64,000 bases of DNA from Alkalihalobacillus sp. BA299 (GCF_017745675.1 NZ_JAFLJM010000004.1:248001-312000); one strand, 5' to 3'. Positions 35,888-46,122 are shown, numbered from the stretch's first letter. The notes: generated by a model from the sequence alone, not told the origin. Made by a program: numbers and translations.

Positions 35888-36895
35888 TTACGAATTTGCC
35901 TCTTCTTCTTCTTCAAGCTTTTCTTCAAGCACGTCTTTAAAAAGTCCATAAACAAATTGTTCAGCATCAAATGGCTGTAAGTCATCCATTTTTTCACCTA
36001 AACCGACGTATTTTACTGGAATATCTAATTCATGACGAATTGCAAGTACAATTCCACCTTTAGCTGTTCCGTCAAGTTTCGTTAATACAATCCCACTAAC
36101 ATCCGTTGTTTCACTAAACTGTTTCGCCTGGCTCATTGCATTTTGTCCTGTCGTTGCATCTAATACGAGAAGAACTTCATGGGGTGCATTTGGTACTTCT
36201 CGTTCGATGACTCGCTTTACCTTTTCCAGCTCTTTCATGAGGTTAACTTTATTTTGCAGACGACCGGCAGTATCACATAAGAGGATGTCAGCATTTCTTG
36301 ATTTTGCTGCTTGAACAGCATCAAACATTACGGCCGCAGGGTCACTTCCTGCTTGCTGTTTAATAACATCAACGCCAACTCGCTCCCCCCATACTTCTAG
36401 CTGCTCGATCGCACCAGCACGGAATGTATCCCCAGCAGCTAGTAACACAGATTTTCCTTGTTCTTTAAACATATGGGCCATTTTTCCAATTGTCGTTGTT
36501 TTTCCTACTCCATTTACGCCAACAAATAATATAACCGTCATCGTATCTTCTTGGATATTAAGCGACGTGTCTTCTTCTTCTTTTTGCAGAAGTTCAGCTA
36601 ACTTTTCTGAAATGACAGGTTGTATTTCAGATGTATCTTTAATATTACGAAGTCTAACTTCATCTTTTAAGTCATCAATCAATTCCATGACCGTTGCAAC
36701 GCCGACATCTGAACTAATTAACAGTTCTTCTAATTCTTCAAAAAAATCTTCGTCTACTTTACGATAGCGAGCAACAAGTTCATTCATTTTACCGACGAAC
36801 GAATCCCGTGTCTTTTCTAAACCCGTTTTAAATTTTTCTGTAACAGATTCCGTTTGCCCCGTAATTTTTTCTTTTAACTTTTTAAAAAAACTCAT
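35888..36895 (-). CDS. ftsY: SRP receptor FtsY
   Basis: Membrane-associated GTPase receptor for Ffh; 335 aa. Short charged N-terminus (no long acidic A domain, as in Bacillus), N domain ([20 protein letters not shown]), G domain with P-loop [56 protein letters not shown] and [15 protein letters not shown]. It follows smc by 12 nt, giving the rnc-smc-ftsY order of Bacillus. Confidence 0.98.
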   Translation of the reverse strand: MSFFKKLKEKITGQTESVTEKFKTGLEKTRDSFVGKMNELVARYRKVDEDFFEELEELLISSDVGVATVMELIDDLKDEVRLRNIKDTSEIQPVISEKLAELLQKEEEDTSLNIQEDTMTVILFVGVNGVGKTTTIGKMAHMFKEQGKSVLLAAGDTFRAGAIEQLEVWGERVGVDVIKQQAGSDPAAVMFDAVQAAKSRNADILLCDTAGRLQNKVNLMKELEKVKRVIEREVPNAPHEVLLVLDATTGQNAMSQAKQFSETTDVSGIVLTKLDGTAKGGIVLAIRHELDIPVKYVGLGEKMDDLQPFDAEQFVYGLFKDVLEEKLEEEEEANS

Positions 36896-36907
36896 GGTAT
36901 TTCCTCC

Positions 36908-39900
36908 TTAGTTCTCAATCAATTCTTTCGTATCTTCTAATTTAACAGAAACAAGCTTAGACACACCTGACTCTTGCATCGTTACACCATATAACACATC
37001 GGCTTCCTCCATCGTCCCTTTACGATGGGTAATGACGATAAATTGAGTTTGTCCACTAAATGCTTTTAAGTAAGAAGCAAAACGGTTAACATTAGCCTCG
37101 TCTAAAGCTGCTTCTACTTCGTCTAGTACACAAAATGGTACAGGCCTTACCTTCAGAATGGAAAATAGGAGTGCGATCGCTGTTAATGCACGCTCTCCAC
37201 CCGACAATAAAGCAAGGTTTTGAAGCTTTTTCCCTGGTGGTCTAGCCATAATGTCAACACCTGTTGTTAAAAGTTGTTCTGGGTTTGTTAATACTAAATC
37301 TGCATGCCCACCGCCAAATAACTGTTTAAAGACGACTTTAAAATGAGCGCTAATTTGATCAAATGTATCTTTAAAGCGTTTTGTCATTTCTTCATCCATT
37401 TCCATAATAACATTAAATAAATTTTCTTTTGCCATCACTAAATCTTCTTTTTGCTCATGAAGAAATTGATGACGTTCACTGACACGTTCATATTCTTCAA
37501 TCGCTCCTAAGTTTACCGTTCCAAGCTCTTCGATTGCGAGTTTTATTAATTTCACTTTCGTCTTTGCTTCCTCAACAGGTAGCATTAGAGGATGTTCGTT
37601 TTGTGCGGCCTCATAACTTAACTCATATTCTTCACGCAGTAGTGTTAAACGATTATCAAGTTGAACATCGTAGCGATTTGTTAGTACTTCACATTGATGT
37701 AATTCATCAAGCAATAATTTCAAATGACCTTTTTCGATTTTCAAACTTTCTTCTACTTCATCTAATACACGTTGTTTTTCAATACGCTCATTTCGAATCT
37801 GACTAATGAATGAAATGGTTTGATCTTTTTTCTTGCGGCTTGCTTCTATTTTCGTTTCAAGATGGTCCTCACCACTCGTATTATCACTCATTTCATGCTC
37901 AAGTAACCAATACTGCTCTTCTGTATCTTTTAACACCGAAGTTACTTCCTCAACTTCATCCATAAATCGGGTGACTGTATCACGCTGATTCACCAGCCGC
38001 TCTTCTTCTTTTGCCATATTGACTTTAAGGTCGGTCAACTCAACTTGCATCGTTTCCTTTGATGTTTGCTGTAACTTTTTTTTTGCTTCAATTTCTTTGA
38101 CTTGACTTTCAAGAAGAGCGGTTGTTGCAGAGGATTGCTCAAGCTCAGTCGATAGCGATTCTAAGCGACGTTCAGCTGTTTCTTCGTCTTTTGAAAGCAT
38201 GTCTTGTTCTCTATCAAATAAAGCTAGCCGTTCGTTCACACTTTTCTCTTCTAATTCAACTTCACGCAGAAGGTCTCTTGCTTCTCGTTCAAACTCTCGA
38301 GCAGCTTCTCCAGATTGTCTCAATTGCAGTAGTTTTTGTTCATTTTCCTGTAACTGTTGCTTGAGCTCTTTTACATATGTTTCTAATTTGGATGTTTTTT
38401 CTTCCATTCCAGTAAGCTTTGCTGTTAAGTCTTCTAATTCTCGTTGCCGTCCAAGTAGAGGTGTCGTCTTTTGCTTAATCGCTCCTCCTGTCATTGAGCC
38501 TCCTGGGTTAACAACATCTCCCTCTAACGTAACGATACGATTACTAAAGCCGATTTTTCGAGCCAAGTTATTTGCACCCTCTAAATTTTTTGCAATTATA
38601 ACATGTCCTAATAGATTTCCCATCACCTGTTCATAGCGTTTATCATACTCGATTAGTTGGGATGCGACTCCAATAAAGGCTTCATCGTTTTCAATTTGAT
38701 GAATTATGTCCGCTCTAACACCTCTTCCTTTAATGACAGGTAACGGTAAAAATGTAGCTCGACCAAATCCATTTTTTTTCAAAAACGAAATCGCTTGTCT
38801 CGCAGCACCTTCCGTTTCAACAACGATATGTTGAGTCGCTCCCCCTAAAGCAATTTCAAGCGCAGTTTCATATGGCTTGGGAACATTAATTAACTCAGCT
38901 ATCGCACCAACAATTCCTTGTAAATGTTTATTTCTAGCTTTTAATATCTCCTTAACGCCTTGGAAGAAGCCCGAAAAATCAGCTTGCATTTCTTCAATTA
39001 CGTCTTTCCTAGACCGGACTTGTTGTATTAAACGAAATGCTTCATACAGCTGTGATTGACGAGTGTCATACTCTTTATTTAACTTTTCAAGCTTTGCTTC
39101 TAACGCTCGGTATTGATCTACGATTTCGTGTAGTTCATCTTGTCGTTGATTAACAAGTAGTTCGTAATCTTCCTTCTTACTCAACACTTGTTTACGTAAT
39201 TGTATTAGCTGATCGTTATCATCAACTAATCTTTTCTTTTTCCGCTTCGATGTAGCGACTTGCTCTTCTAAGTAGCGGATCTCATTTCGGATCGATGCTT
39301 GCTCATTTACGATTTCTATGTAGTCTGACTTCAAACGATCCAGTTCACTTTCTAGATCTTCTTGTGCTACAGCAAGCCTTTCTTTTCTATCGTTTAACTC
39401 ATTCTTTTTGTCTTGAAACTCTTTTTCCATTTTTCTGAGTAATTCTTTTTCGTCTGCAAGCTGTTTTTCAAGGAGCTGTTTTTTTTCCTTAAGATCATTG
39501 ATCGTTTTAATGAGTTGGTCACGATTATAGTGAAAATTCTTTTTTCGTTCCTTTAATACTTCTTTTTGCCCTTCACTTTTTTCTAACGTCTCACTTGCTT
39601 GAAGCAATTCTTCTTGAAGTTGGTTTAAGGAGTTATCAAGTTGACGCATTTCAGTGCGTATTGTTTCAGAAGTCTCTTCTTTTTGCTTAATTTTTTGAGA
39701 AAGTTCATCACGACTTTGTTCTAAGCTTTGTAGCTTTTCTTTTTCTTTTGTCCATTTTTCATGAAGTTCAGTAATTTCATAAACCATCAAAGCCACTTCT
39801 ACTTCTTTTAATTCGTCTTTCTTTTCTAAGTAGTCTTTTGCAATTGATGATTGAATGCGTAGTGGCTCAATTTGACCTGCTAATTCATGAAGAATATCTT

Positions 39901-40474
39901 CAACCCGGTTTAAATTTTCTTGAGTTTCCCACAGTTTTTTCTCAGCCTTGAGCTTTCGATTTTTATATTTAAGCACACCAGCAGCTTCTTCAAAAATGAC
40001 TCTGCGGTCATCCGCTTTACTGCTGAGGATTTCTTCTACTTTTCCTTGTCCAATAATAGAAAAAGCTTCCTTACCTAGGCCAGAATCCATAAATAAATCA
40101 ACAATGTCTTTTAGCCTACATGTTTGCTTATTAAGTTGGTATTCACTTTCTCCTGAGCGGTATACACGCCGTGTAACACTTACTTCCGTGTAATCTATGG
40201 CTAAATGTTGATCTTGATTATCAAGAACTAATGTAATCTCTGCAAAGTTTAAAGGCTTTCTCGTATCACTACCTGCAAATATAATGTCTTCCATTTTTGA
40301 ACCGCGTAGTGATTTAGCTGATTGTTCACCAAGTACCCAACGTATTCCGTCAGAGATATTACTTTTTCCACTTCCATTAGGGCCAACCACTGCTGTTACA
40401 CCAGAGTCAAATTCAATTGTCATCTTGTCAGCAAATGACTTAAAGCCCATTACCTCGAATCGTTTGAGGAACAT
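36908..40474 (-). CDS. smc: Chromosome condensation ATPase Smc
   Basis: Condensin subunit for chromosome segregation with ScpA/ScpB; 1188 aa. Walker A in VTAVVGPNGSGKSNISDGIR, first coiled coil (about 165-510), hinge around 520-670 (NKHLQGIVGAIAELINVPKP ... GDVVNPGGSMTGGAIKQKTT), second coiled coil, signature LALLSGGERALTAIALLFSI, and Walker B PFCVLDEVEAALDEANVNRF. Start ATG 40474 (MFLKRFEVMGFKSFADKM) with GGAAGGA upstream. The frame stays open for 93 further codons upstream, into the repeat at 40584; no SD supports that. Confidence 0.98.
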   Translation of the reverse strand: MFLKRFEVMGFKSFADKMTIEFDSGVTAVVGPNGSGKSNISDGIRWVLGEQSAKSLRGSKMEDIIFAGSDTRKPLNFAEITLVLDNQDQHLAIDYTEVSVTRRVYRSGESEYQLNKQTCRLKDIVDLFMDSGLGKEAFSIIGQGKVEEILSSKADDRRVIFEEAAGVLKYKNRKLKAEKKLWETQENLNRVEDILHELAGQIEPLRIQSSIAKDYLEKKDELKEVEVALMVYEITELHEKWTKEKEKLQSLEQSRDELSQKIKQKEETSETIRTEMRQLDNSLNQLQEELLQASETLEKSEGQKEVLKERKKNFHYNRDQLIKTINDLKEKKQLLEKQLADEKELLRKMEKEFQDKKNELNDRKERLAVAQEDLESELDRLKSDYIEIVNEQASIRNEIRYLEEQVATSKRKKKRLVDDNDQLIQLRKQVLSKKEDYELLVNQRQDELHEIVDQYRALEAKLEKLNKEYDTRQSQLYEAFRLIQQVRSRKDVIEEMQADFSGFFQGVKEILKARNKHLQGIVGAIAELINVPKPYETALEIALGGATQHIVVETEGAARQAISFLKKNGFGRATFLPLPVIKGRGVRADIIHQIENDEAFIGVASQLIEYDKRYEQVMGNLLGHVIIAKNLEGANNLARKIGFSNRIVTLEGDVVNPGGSMTGGAIKQKTTPLLGRQRELEDLTAKLTGMEEKTSKLETYVKELKQQLQENEQKLLQLRQSGEAAREFEREARDLLREVELEEKSVNERLALFDREQDMLSKDEETAERRLESLSTELEQSSATTALLESQVKEIEAKKKLQQTSKETMQVELTDLKVNMAKEEERLVNQRDTVTRFMDEVEEVTSVLKDTEEQYWLLEHEMSDNTSGEDHLETKIEASRKKKDQTISFISQIRNERIEKQRVLDEVEESLKIEKGHLKLLLDELHQCEVLTNRYDVQLDNRLTLLREEYELSYEAAQNEHPLMLPVEEAKTKVKLIKLAIEELGTVNLGAIEEYERVSERHQFLHEQKEDLVMAKENLFNVIMEMDEEMTKRFKDTFDQISAHFKVVFKQLFGGGHADLVLTNPEQLLTTGVDIMARPPGKKLQNLALLSGGERALTAIALLFSILKVRPVPFCVLDEVEAALDEANVNRFASYLKAFSGQTQFIVITHRKGTMEEADVLYGVTMQESGVSKLVSVKLEDTKELIEN

Positions 40475-40583
40475 GATTCCTTCCCCCTCAATTTTTAGAA
40501 CATGATTTATAGCCAAGAATGGCGAAAATCGATGTTTTTTCTTATACTTAAATCCTTTAAAAAAGTAAGCTTTCTTAATGTTT

Positions 40584-40772
40584 AAGGCTCTTTTCTCAAA
40601 GATTGTTGCTTTTAGCTTTTGGACCGTAAGCCAAGCGGATGCTTGGCTCTTCACGCATAGCGTGAAGGTTTTGAAAATAAAATAGCCGATCAGACAAATG
40701 AATTTGTCTTGAAAAGGCGATTTTATTTTCAAAAAACGGTCCAAAAGCAACACAGTTTACGAAAAACAGCCA
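40584..40772. repeat. Cruciform-forming intergenic repeat, copy 2
   Basis: Second copy of the element at 22407-22593, same orientation, about 189 bp with roughly eight differences. Here the first inner hairpin is perfect (AGCCAAGC GGAT GCTTGGCT), while the long inner stem has one mismatch (GGCGATTTT against AAAATAGCC). The closing stem is unchanged. It occupies much of the 440-bp gap between smc and the UPF0435 gene; the rest of that gap is AT-rich and holds the UPF0435 promoter. Confidence 0.85.
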
Positions 40773-40846
40773 TGTTTAATAACAACTTTCCTATTTTATC
40801 ATACCACTAATAGAAGTTGTTCAAAAAGTTACTGAATGAATGTTTT

Positions 40847-40875
40847 AAGACAAATGTGATATTCTATGTTATGAT
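40847..40875 (+). promoter_or_regulatory. Candidate SigA promoter of the UPF0435 gene
   Basis: -35 AAGACA (40847-40852), 17-bp spacer, -10 TATGAT (40870-40875) with TG two bases before the -10 on the plus strand. Predicted start about 40882, some 33 nt before the ATG. Confidence 0.55.
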
Positions 40876-40914
40876 AACCGCAACGATACCTTTAATAAAG
40901 TGAGGAATGCTAAA

Positions 40915-41136
40915 ATGGACTTATCTGTTTGCAACCGTGAAAATATCGAATTTATGCTTGAGGAAATAAAAAAGAAACTACAAATCGTAAATGCAGGCGC
41001 ATTGAAAGCAAAGAGCTTTGAAACGGACAAGTACGAAGAGTTAAAAGACATCTATGATTTAGTACAACGTCAAAGTAACTTTAGTGTCAGTGAACTAGAC
41101 GCCATCGTTTCTGAATTAGGCCGCCTTCGTAGATAA
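40915..41136 (+). CDS. UPF0435 (DUF1128) family protein
   Basis: A 73-aa soluble helical protein of the YfkK/UPF0435 family, unknown function. Signature: IEFMLEEIKKKLQIVNAGAL, then YEELKDIYDLVQRQSNFSVS and ELDAIVSELGRLRR. Start ATG 40915 has GAGG 9 nt upstream (an in-frame GTG lies within that SD). One of only two plus-strand genes here; it is inserted between smc and rnc, which are neighbours in B. subtilis, where the family member is elsewhere. A shared bidirectional terminator follows. Confidence 0.9.
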   Translation: MDLSVCNRENIEFMLEEIKKKLQIVNAGALKAKSFETDKYEELKDIYDLVQRQSNFSVSELDAIVSELGRLRR

Positions 41137-41156
41137 CATAACCTCACTCGATAGCA

Positions 41157-41191
41157 AAATAAAACACTCGGATAACCGAGTGTTTTATTCA
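41157..41191. terminator. Bidirectional terminator between UPF0435 gene and rnc
   Basis: AATAAAACACTCGG/CCGAGTGTTTTATT perfect stem with a 4-nt loop and T-rich tails on both strands; ends the convergent UPF0435 and rnc transcripts. It also means rnc does not read into smc. Confidence 0.9.
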
Positions 41192-41216
41192 TTATTACTA
41201 CCCTTATGAGGAGTCT

Positions 41217-42005
41217 TTATAATTTCTCACTTAATTTTAATAATGCTTGCTGAGCGGCATGTTGTTCAGCTTCTTTCTTTGACCGTCCCACTCCCACTCC
41301 AAGGATTTGCTCATTTAATAACACTTCTGAAACAAATTCACGACTATGTGCAGGCCCTCTTTCTTGGACAATTTCATAATGAATTTGACCGATATTATCT
41401 CTTTGGACAAACTCTTGTAATTGACTTTTGAAATCCATCATATGCGAAAAAGCACCGTCATTAATCTTCGGATATATCGTCTTATCGAGAAAACAGTATA
41501 CTGCATCTAACCCTTGATCAAGATAAAGTGACCCTATAAAAGATTCGAAAACATCAGCAAGCAGCGCAGGTCGTTGTCTTCCACCTGTCATTTCTTCGCC
41601 CTTCCCTAATAATACTAATTCTCCAAAAGATAACTCATTGGCTAGATTAGCTAAGGAAGCTTCGCAGACAATGGCAGCACGCAGCTTGGTCATATCTCCT
41701 TCACTCATCGTATCAAACTTTTTATATAAATATTGAGAAACCGCTAACTCTAAGACTGCATCTCCTAAAAATTCAAGTCGTTCATTATCTTGACTTGAGC
41801 TAATTCGATGCTCATTCACATAGGATGAATGAGTGAAAGCTTGAATAAGCAATTTATTATTTTGAAATTCTAAACCGATCTTTTTCAACAACGCATCAAA
41901 CTTTTCTTTTTGCTTCAAAGACAAAGTAAGTCTACGGGCATGTCTTTTTCGGTCTCCTTGATTACTACTGTATCGTTTTCTATAATTCCTTGAAGAATTT
42001 GGCAT
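41217..42005 (-). CDS. rnc: Ribonuclease III
   Basis: Double-strand RNA endonuclease for rRNA processing and antisense decay; 262 aa. A basic N-terminal extension precedes the endonuclease domain, with signature [20 protein letters not shown] and the acidic residues of [20 protein letters not shown]; the C-terminal dsRNA-binding domain reads [20 protein letters not shown] ... [20 protein letters not shown]. Two repeat hairpins separate it from acpP. Confidence 0.97.
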   Translation of the reverse strand: MPNSSRNYRKRYSSNQGDRKRHARRLTLSLKQKEKFDALLKKIGLEFQNNKLLIQAFTHSSYVNEHRISSSQDNERLEFLGDAVLELAVSQYLYKKFDTMSEGDMTKLRAAIVCEASLANLANELSFGELVLLGKGEEMTGGRQRPALLADVFESFIGSLYLDQGLDAVYCFLDKTIYPKINDGAFSHMMDFKSQLQEFVQRDNIGQIHYEIVQERGPAHSREFVSEVLLNEQILGVGVGRSKKEAEQHAAQQALLKLSEKL

Positions 42006-42039
42006 GTCCTACCTCCAAACTGCTAAGCTGTAATGAAGT

Positions 42040-42123
42040 AAGAGGCTGACTCATAAGTGCAAGCTTCCCCATTTTATGTAACAAAATAGAGATGACTGAC
42101 ACTCTAGCTTGAGTTAGCCTCAT
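42040..42123. repeat. Hairpin repeat of the AAGAGGCTGA family
   Basis: GAGGCTGACTCA (from 42042) pairs with TGAGTTAGCCTC (42110-42121), one mismatch, with weaker inner pairings. The opening AAGAGGCTGA matches hairpins at 23511 and 52410. No T-run follows on the minus strand, so termination is doubtful. Confidence 0.6.
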
Positions 42124-42128
42124 ACTAA

Positions 42129-42195
42129 TAGGGTTCAAAAAGTTAGAAAAAGCAATTTCAACTGCTTTATTCACCTTAACTTTTTGAACACCCTA
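42129..42195. repeat. Short palindromic element with TTCAAAAAGTTA arms
   Basis: TAGGGTTCAAAAAGTTA and TAACTTTTTGAACACCCTA form a long hairpin (two-base bulge), with an inner AAAGCA/TGCTTT. The arms share TTCAAAAAG with the ends of the 143-bp element at 33575, suggesting a related or deleted form. It lies 8 nt past the acpP stop and may also work as a terminator, though no clean T-run follows. Confidence 0.6.
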
Positions 42196-42203
42196 TCTAA
42201 GAA

Positions 42204-42437
42204 CTACTGTTGACTTTGAATGTAGTTTACTACATCTTGAACAGTAGAAATTTTTTCAGCTTCCTCATCAGAAATCTCAAGGTCAAACTCGTCCTCTAAT
42301 TCCATAACAAGCTCAACAACATCTAATGAATCTGCACCAAGATCATCTTTGAATGAAGATTCAGGCTTTACCTCTGCTTCTTCAACTCCCAGACGGTCAA
42401 CGATAATTTTAGTAATACGATCTAAAGTTTCTGCCAT
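42204..42437 (-). CDS. acpP: Acyl carrier protein
   Basis: Carries growing acyl chains on 4'-phosphopantetheine; 77 aa, acidic. The modified Ser is in [20 protein letters not shown]. Start ATG 42437 ([10 protein letters not shown]) has GGAGGTG 8 nt upstream; the longer frame includes the SD itself. Downstream of fabG, as in the fapR-plsX-fabD-fabG-acpP operon. Confidence 0.98.
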   Translation of the reverse strand: MAETLDRITKIIVDRLGVEEAEVKPESSFKDDLGADSLDVVELVMELEDEFDLEISDEEAEKISTVQDVVNYIQSQQ

Positions 42438-42559
42438 CTTCCGTTCACCTCCTCTCAAAAGCTTATATATCTTGTTCTATGTACAAAATAACATCGTATC
42501 TATTTTGCATGAAAGGATAAATAAAAGCAAATCCTTTCTTAATAAAAATAGAAGTTTTA

Positions 42560-43303
42560 TTATGGCATGTACATTCCACCATCTACGTGAAGCGTTTGGC
42601 CAGTCATATAACTACTATCTTCAGACGCCAGAAAGCGTACGACCCGAGCAATCTCTTGAGGTTGTCCCAGTTTAGCTAATGGAATTTGATTTAACATACT
42701 TCCCTTAATCTCATCGGTTAGTTGATCGGTCATATCAGTTTCAATGAATCCTGGTGCAACTGCGTTAACCGTAATATTGCGGTTAGCTAATTCACGTGCT
42801 AACGACTTTGTTAGTCCAATAACACCTGCTTTAGCAGCAACATAATTAGCTTGGCCGGCATTTCCTAACACACCGACAACGGATGAAATATTAATAATTC
42901 TCCCTGCGCGTTGCTTCATCATTTGACGTGTAACAGCTTTAGAACAGATAAAAACACCTTTTAAATTCGTATTTATTACTGCATCCCAATCCTCATCTTT
43001 CATGCGCATAACGAGTGTATCACGAGTGATCCCTGCATTGTTAATTAAAATATCGAGTGAACCATACGTAGAAATTACTTCTTTAACCATGTCTTGAACG
43101 GCTTCACTATTTGCCACATCGGCTTGGATCGCAATTGCTTCACCGCCATTTGCAACAATTTCAGCAACGACAGCTTCAGCCTTATCTTTACTCCCTGCAT
43201 AGTTTACTGCTACCTTTGCACCATTTTGTGCTAACTCAAGCGCAATTGCTTTTCCAATTCCTCTTGAAGCACCCGTTACGAGAGCAGCTTTTCCATTTAG
43301 CAT
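42560..43303 (-). CDS. fabG: 3-oxoacyl-ACP reductase FabG
   Basis: NADPH-dependent SDR enzyme of type II fatty acid synthesis; 247 aa. Cofactor motif [34 protein letters not shown], catalytic Ser in [20 protein letters not shown], Tyr and Lys in [17 protein letters not shown], and [13 protein letters not shown]. Start ATG 43303 is preferred over an ATG two codons upstream because AAGGAG is 7 nt before it. Two nucleotides separate it from fabD. Confidence 0.97.
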   Translation of the reverse strand: MLNGKAALVTGASRGIGKAIALELAQNGAKVAVNYAGSKDKAEAVVAEIVANGGEAIAIQADVANSEAVQDMVKEVISTYGSLDILINNAGITRDTLVMRMKDEDWDAVINTNLKGVFICSKAVTRQMMKQRAGRIINISSVVGVLGNAGQANYVAAKAGVIGLTKSLARELANRNITVNAVAPGFIETDMTDQLTDEIKGSMLNQIPLAKLGQPQEIARVVRFLASEDSSYMTGQTLHVDGGMYMP

Positions 43304-43305
43304 AT

Positions 43306-44247
43306 TCATTCTCCTTTCAGCTTCGTTACCATCGCTTCGATTGATTCGATGTCACTTATTGCATAAACATTTACTCTTCGTTCTACTTTACGGACTAGAC
43401 CACTTAACACATTTCCAGCACCAACTTCAATAAATGTGTCTACTCCTAGGTCAAGTAGGCGGCGTACCGTATCTTCCCATAAAACTGGAGAATAAACTTG
43501 TTCAATGAGTTTTTCTTTTATTTGTGTAGCATCCGTTACAACGTCAGCAGTTACATTTGCAATCACAGGAACTTTTGCTTCTGAAATTGTAATTTCATCA
43601 AGGACTTTTGTTAATTTTTCAGCAGCAGGTTTCATTAAAGAAGAGTGAAACGGCCCGCTTACTTGTAATGGGATTGCCCGCTTAGCACCTTTTTCTTTCG
43701 CTAATTCTGAAGCTTTATGTACTCCTTCAGCTGTTCCACTAATAACAATTTGTCCTGGACAATTTAAATTCGCTAATTGTACAGCATCACCATTGTTTGA
43801 AACGGCTTCTGTCACTTCTTGCAACAGATCTCGGTCCATTCCAAGTATCGCAGCCATTGCTCCTTCACCAGCTGGTACTGCTGCCTCCATAAACAACCCA
43901 CGTTGTCTTACAGCATAAACAGCTTCTTCAAAGGATAAGCTTTTAGCACACACGAGAGCACTATATTCCCCTAAACTATGGCCTGCAACGTAATCAGGGG
44001 TAATATCATATGCTTTTAATGCTTCTAAAACCGCTACACTCATTGTTAATAATGCTGGCTGTGTGTTTTCTGTACGTTTAAGCATTTCCTCTGGACCATT
44101 TAACATTATATTAGACAGTCCATACCCTAACTGCTCATCAGCCGTTTTAAAAACAGCTTGGATATCTTGTTTATGATCAATGAGATTTTGTCCCATCCCT
44201 ACAAATTGTGATCCTTGACCTGGAAAGATAAACGCTATTTTCCCCAT
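43306..44247 (-). CDS. fabD: Malonyl-CoA:ACP transacylase FabD
   Basis: Transfers malonyl from CoA to ACP; 313 aa. [20 protein letters not shown] start, nucleophile Ser in [15 protein letters not shown], catalytic His in [18 protein letters not shown], and [15 protein letters not shown] near the end. Start ATG 44247 is the family start and has AAAGGAG upstream. plsX lies about 100 nt upstream with an imperfect TTTTTGAA hairpin in the gap. Confidence 0.97.
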   Translation of the reverse strand: MGKIAFIFPGQGSQFVGMGQNLIDHKQDIQAVFKTADEQLGYGLSNIMLNGPEEMLKRTENTQPALLTMSVAVLEALKAYDITPDYVAGHSLGEYSALVCAKSLSFEEAVYAVRQRGLFMEAAVPAGEGAMAAILGMDRDLLQEVTEAVSNNGDAVQLANLNCPGQIVISGTAEGVHKASELAKEKGAKRAIPLQVSGPFHSSLMKPAAEKLTKVLDEITISEAKVPVIANVTADVVTDATQIKEKLIEQVYSPVLWEDTVRRLLDLGVDTFIEVGAGNVLSGLVRKVERRVNVYAISDIESIEAMVTKLKGE

Positions 44248-44353
44248 AATTTTTTCTCCTTTACGATTAAATTGGTTCAAAAAAAGAGGTTAAGAGGTAC
44301 ACCCAGACAAAACTTTGCACTATTCTCCTAGTCTTTTTGAAGAACCTTTAATA

Positions 44354-45352
44354 TTACTCGGCAGGTCGGTTATGTTTGGCTACTTCATTCTTAATAGTTG
44401 TTACTACTTGATGTTCAACCATTTCCCTAGCTTGAACAATTGTATGATAAAAAGCGACTTCATCAGACGAACCGTGCGATTTAATAACAGGAGCTTTTAA
44501 GCCAAATAGTGCAGCTCCGCCGTACTCAGAATAATCCATCGTCTTTTTTATTTTTAAGAAACTAGGTTTTAGTAACCCTGCTACAAGCTTACTAAAAAGA
44601 TTACTCGTCAACTCTCTTTTTAATATGGTAAATAACGAAGCTGCAGCACCTTCTGTTGCTTTTAAAACAATATTCCCGGTAAAACCATCACAAACAACGA
44701 CATCAGCAGTACCACTTAATAAATCTCTAGCTTCAACATTACCAACAAAATTTAAATTTAGTCCTTTTAACAATGGGAATGTCAACTTAGTTAGCTCATT
44801 TCCTTTACCATCTTCCGTTCCCACATTAAGTAATCCCACTTTAGGGTTTTTCACTTTACGTACCATTTGCATATAAATGCTTCCCATTATCGCATATTGG
44901 TTTAAATGCTCAGGTTTTGCATCCATATTTGCCCCAACATCAAGGATTAAAAAGCCTTTTCCATTTACAGTTGGTAGCATTGGTGCTAAAGCTGGACGAT
45001 CAATTCCTTGAATTCTCCCTACATAAAGGAGTCCAGCCGCCATTAATGCTCCTGTATTTCCTGCAGAAATACAAGCGTCAGCACGCCCTTCTTTTACTTC
45101 CTTAACTGCTAACACCATGGAAGCATCTCGTTTTCTACGAACTGCTGTTGCTGGAGAGTCATCATCCTCAATTTTTTCTTCCGTATGTAATATCGTAATA
45201 CGATCATTTGGTTGCATATACTTCAAAATTTCTTGTTCATTTCCTACTAATGTAATTGCTAGATCAGGAAATTTATTTAACGCCTTTATTGCTGCATCTA
45301 TAGACGCTTTAGGTGCCTTGTCTCCGCCCATAGCATCAATTGCGAGTTTCAT
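44354..45352 (-). CDS. plsX: Phosphate acyltransferase PlsX
   Basis: Makes acyl-phosphate from acyl-ACP for phosphatidic acid synthesis; 332 aa. [80 protein letters not shown] and [20 protein letters not shown] are all typical. Start ATG 45352; a TTG three codons earlier abuts the SD. Follows fapR, so likely FapR-regulated. Confidence 0.97.
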   Translation of the reverse strand: MKLAIDAMGGDKAPKASIDAAIKALNKFPDLAITLVGNEQEILKYMQPNDRITILHTEEKIEDDDSPATAVRRKRDASMVLAVKEVKEGRADACISAGNTGALMAAGLLYVGRIQGIDRPALAPMLPTVNGKGFLILDVGANMDAKPEHLNQYAIMGSIYMQMVRKVKNPKVGLLNVGTEDGKGNELTKLTFPLLKGLNLNFVGNVEARDLLSGTADVVVCDGFTGNIVLKATEGAAASLFTILKRELTSNLFSKLVAGLLKPSFLKIKKTMDYSEYGGAALFGLKAPVIKSHGSSDEVAFYHTIVQAREMVEHQVVTTIKNEVAKHNRPAE

Positions 45353-45493
45353 GTTTAGCAAACCTCTTTTCTTCCATCTGTCAATATTAGTTTAAATATC
45401 GATTTCCACATTTCCTTCTTTTTACGTTTAAAAAAGTGGTAAAACCTTTTGACAACCATACCTAAAAATTGCTAACAATCGATCTTTTCTTTA

Positions 45494-46048
45494 CTATTGT
45501 TTTGATCTATACATCACAAACTCACCTGAAAACACTTTTTCTTGGTCGACAAAACTATTTACTTCCACGATCGTCCTGTCTTTATCATGTTTTATAACCT
45601 TCGCTTTAGCAATCACTCGCTCGCCAACGTTCACCTGGCGAGTAAAACGAATAGTTGCCTTAGCAGTTAATGCAAGTTCATCATTAATAATAGCAACTGC
45701 AAGTGAATTCGCTTGAGCAAATAAATGATGCCCTCGTGCAATCTGTGTACGGGAGAACACATGTTCATTTCTAATTTGCAAAATTGAAATGGCACTTTCA
45801 TCTAGTTGAAGATCGATGATATCTCCAATAACTTCTTCTATCGGTAATGCTCGCACTTCATCTAGCTGTTGTTTTGCAACATCTTTAATTCGTTCTCTTA
45901 GCTCAGGAATAGAAAGTTCCATTCGGTCTAACCTGATCGTTTGAACACTGACCGAAAATGATTTAGCTAGTTCCTCATCTGTTACAAAAGGATTTTTTTC
46001 AATCGTCTCTTGCAATAGCTTTTGGCGTTCTTGCTTTGATTTTTTCAT
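45494..46048 (-). CDS. fapR: Fatty acid/phospholipid synthesis repressor FapR
   Basis: Malonyl-CoA-responsive repressor of lipid synthesis genes; 184 aa. N-terminal HTH of DeoR type ([20 protein letters not shown]), linker helix [18 protein letters not shown], and a hotdog-fold effector domain with [20 protein letters not shown] and [20 protein letters not shown]. Start ATG 46048 is the homologue start. Its own promoter carries a FapR-type site (46070-46089), so autoregulation is likely. Confidence 0.97.
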   Translation of the reverse strand: MKKSKQERQKLLQETIEKNPFVTDEELAKSFSVSVQTIRLDRMELSIPELRERIKDVAKQQLDEVRALPIEEVIGDIIDLQLDESAISILQIRNEHVFSRTQIARGHHLFAQANSLAVAIINDELALTAKATIRFTRQVNVGERVIAKAKVIKHDKDRTIVEVNSFVDQEKVFSGEFVMYRSKQ

Positions 46049-46069
46049 GTACACGCCACCATCCAAAAT

Positions 46070-46089
46070 ATATGACTAGGTACTAATAG
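46070..46089 (-). promoter_or_regulatory. FapR operator at the fapR promoter
   Basis: TTAGTACCTAGTCATAT on the minus strand: the left arm TTAGTACCT matches the known FapR consensus palindrome (TTAGTACCTRGTACTAA) exactly and the right arm only partly (AGT). It lies just after the -10 at the likely transcription start, where binding would block initiation. Confidence 0.75.
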
Positions 46090-46090
46090 T

Positions 46091-46119
46091 AGTATATAAT
46101 TCCAACTACTGAATATCAA
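46091..46119 (-). promoter_or_regulatory. SigA promoter of the fapR-plsX-fabD-fabG operon
   Basis: -35 TTGATA (46119-46114), 17-bp spacer, -10 TATACT (46096-46091) on the minus strand, placed in the gap immediately after the recG stop. The FapR site overlaps the start point. Confidence 0.8.
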
Positions 46120-46122
46120 TAG

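Noticed and set aside
40475..40753. 93-codon in-frame extension upstream of smc
   Set aside because: It lacks an SD, runs into the cruciform repeat, and the ATG at 40474 has a good SD and matches the family start.
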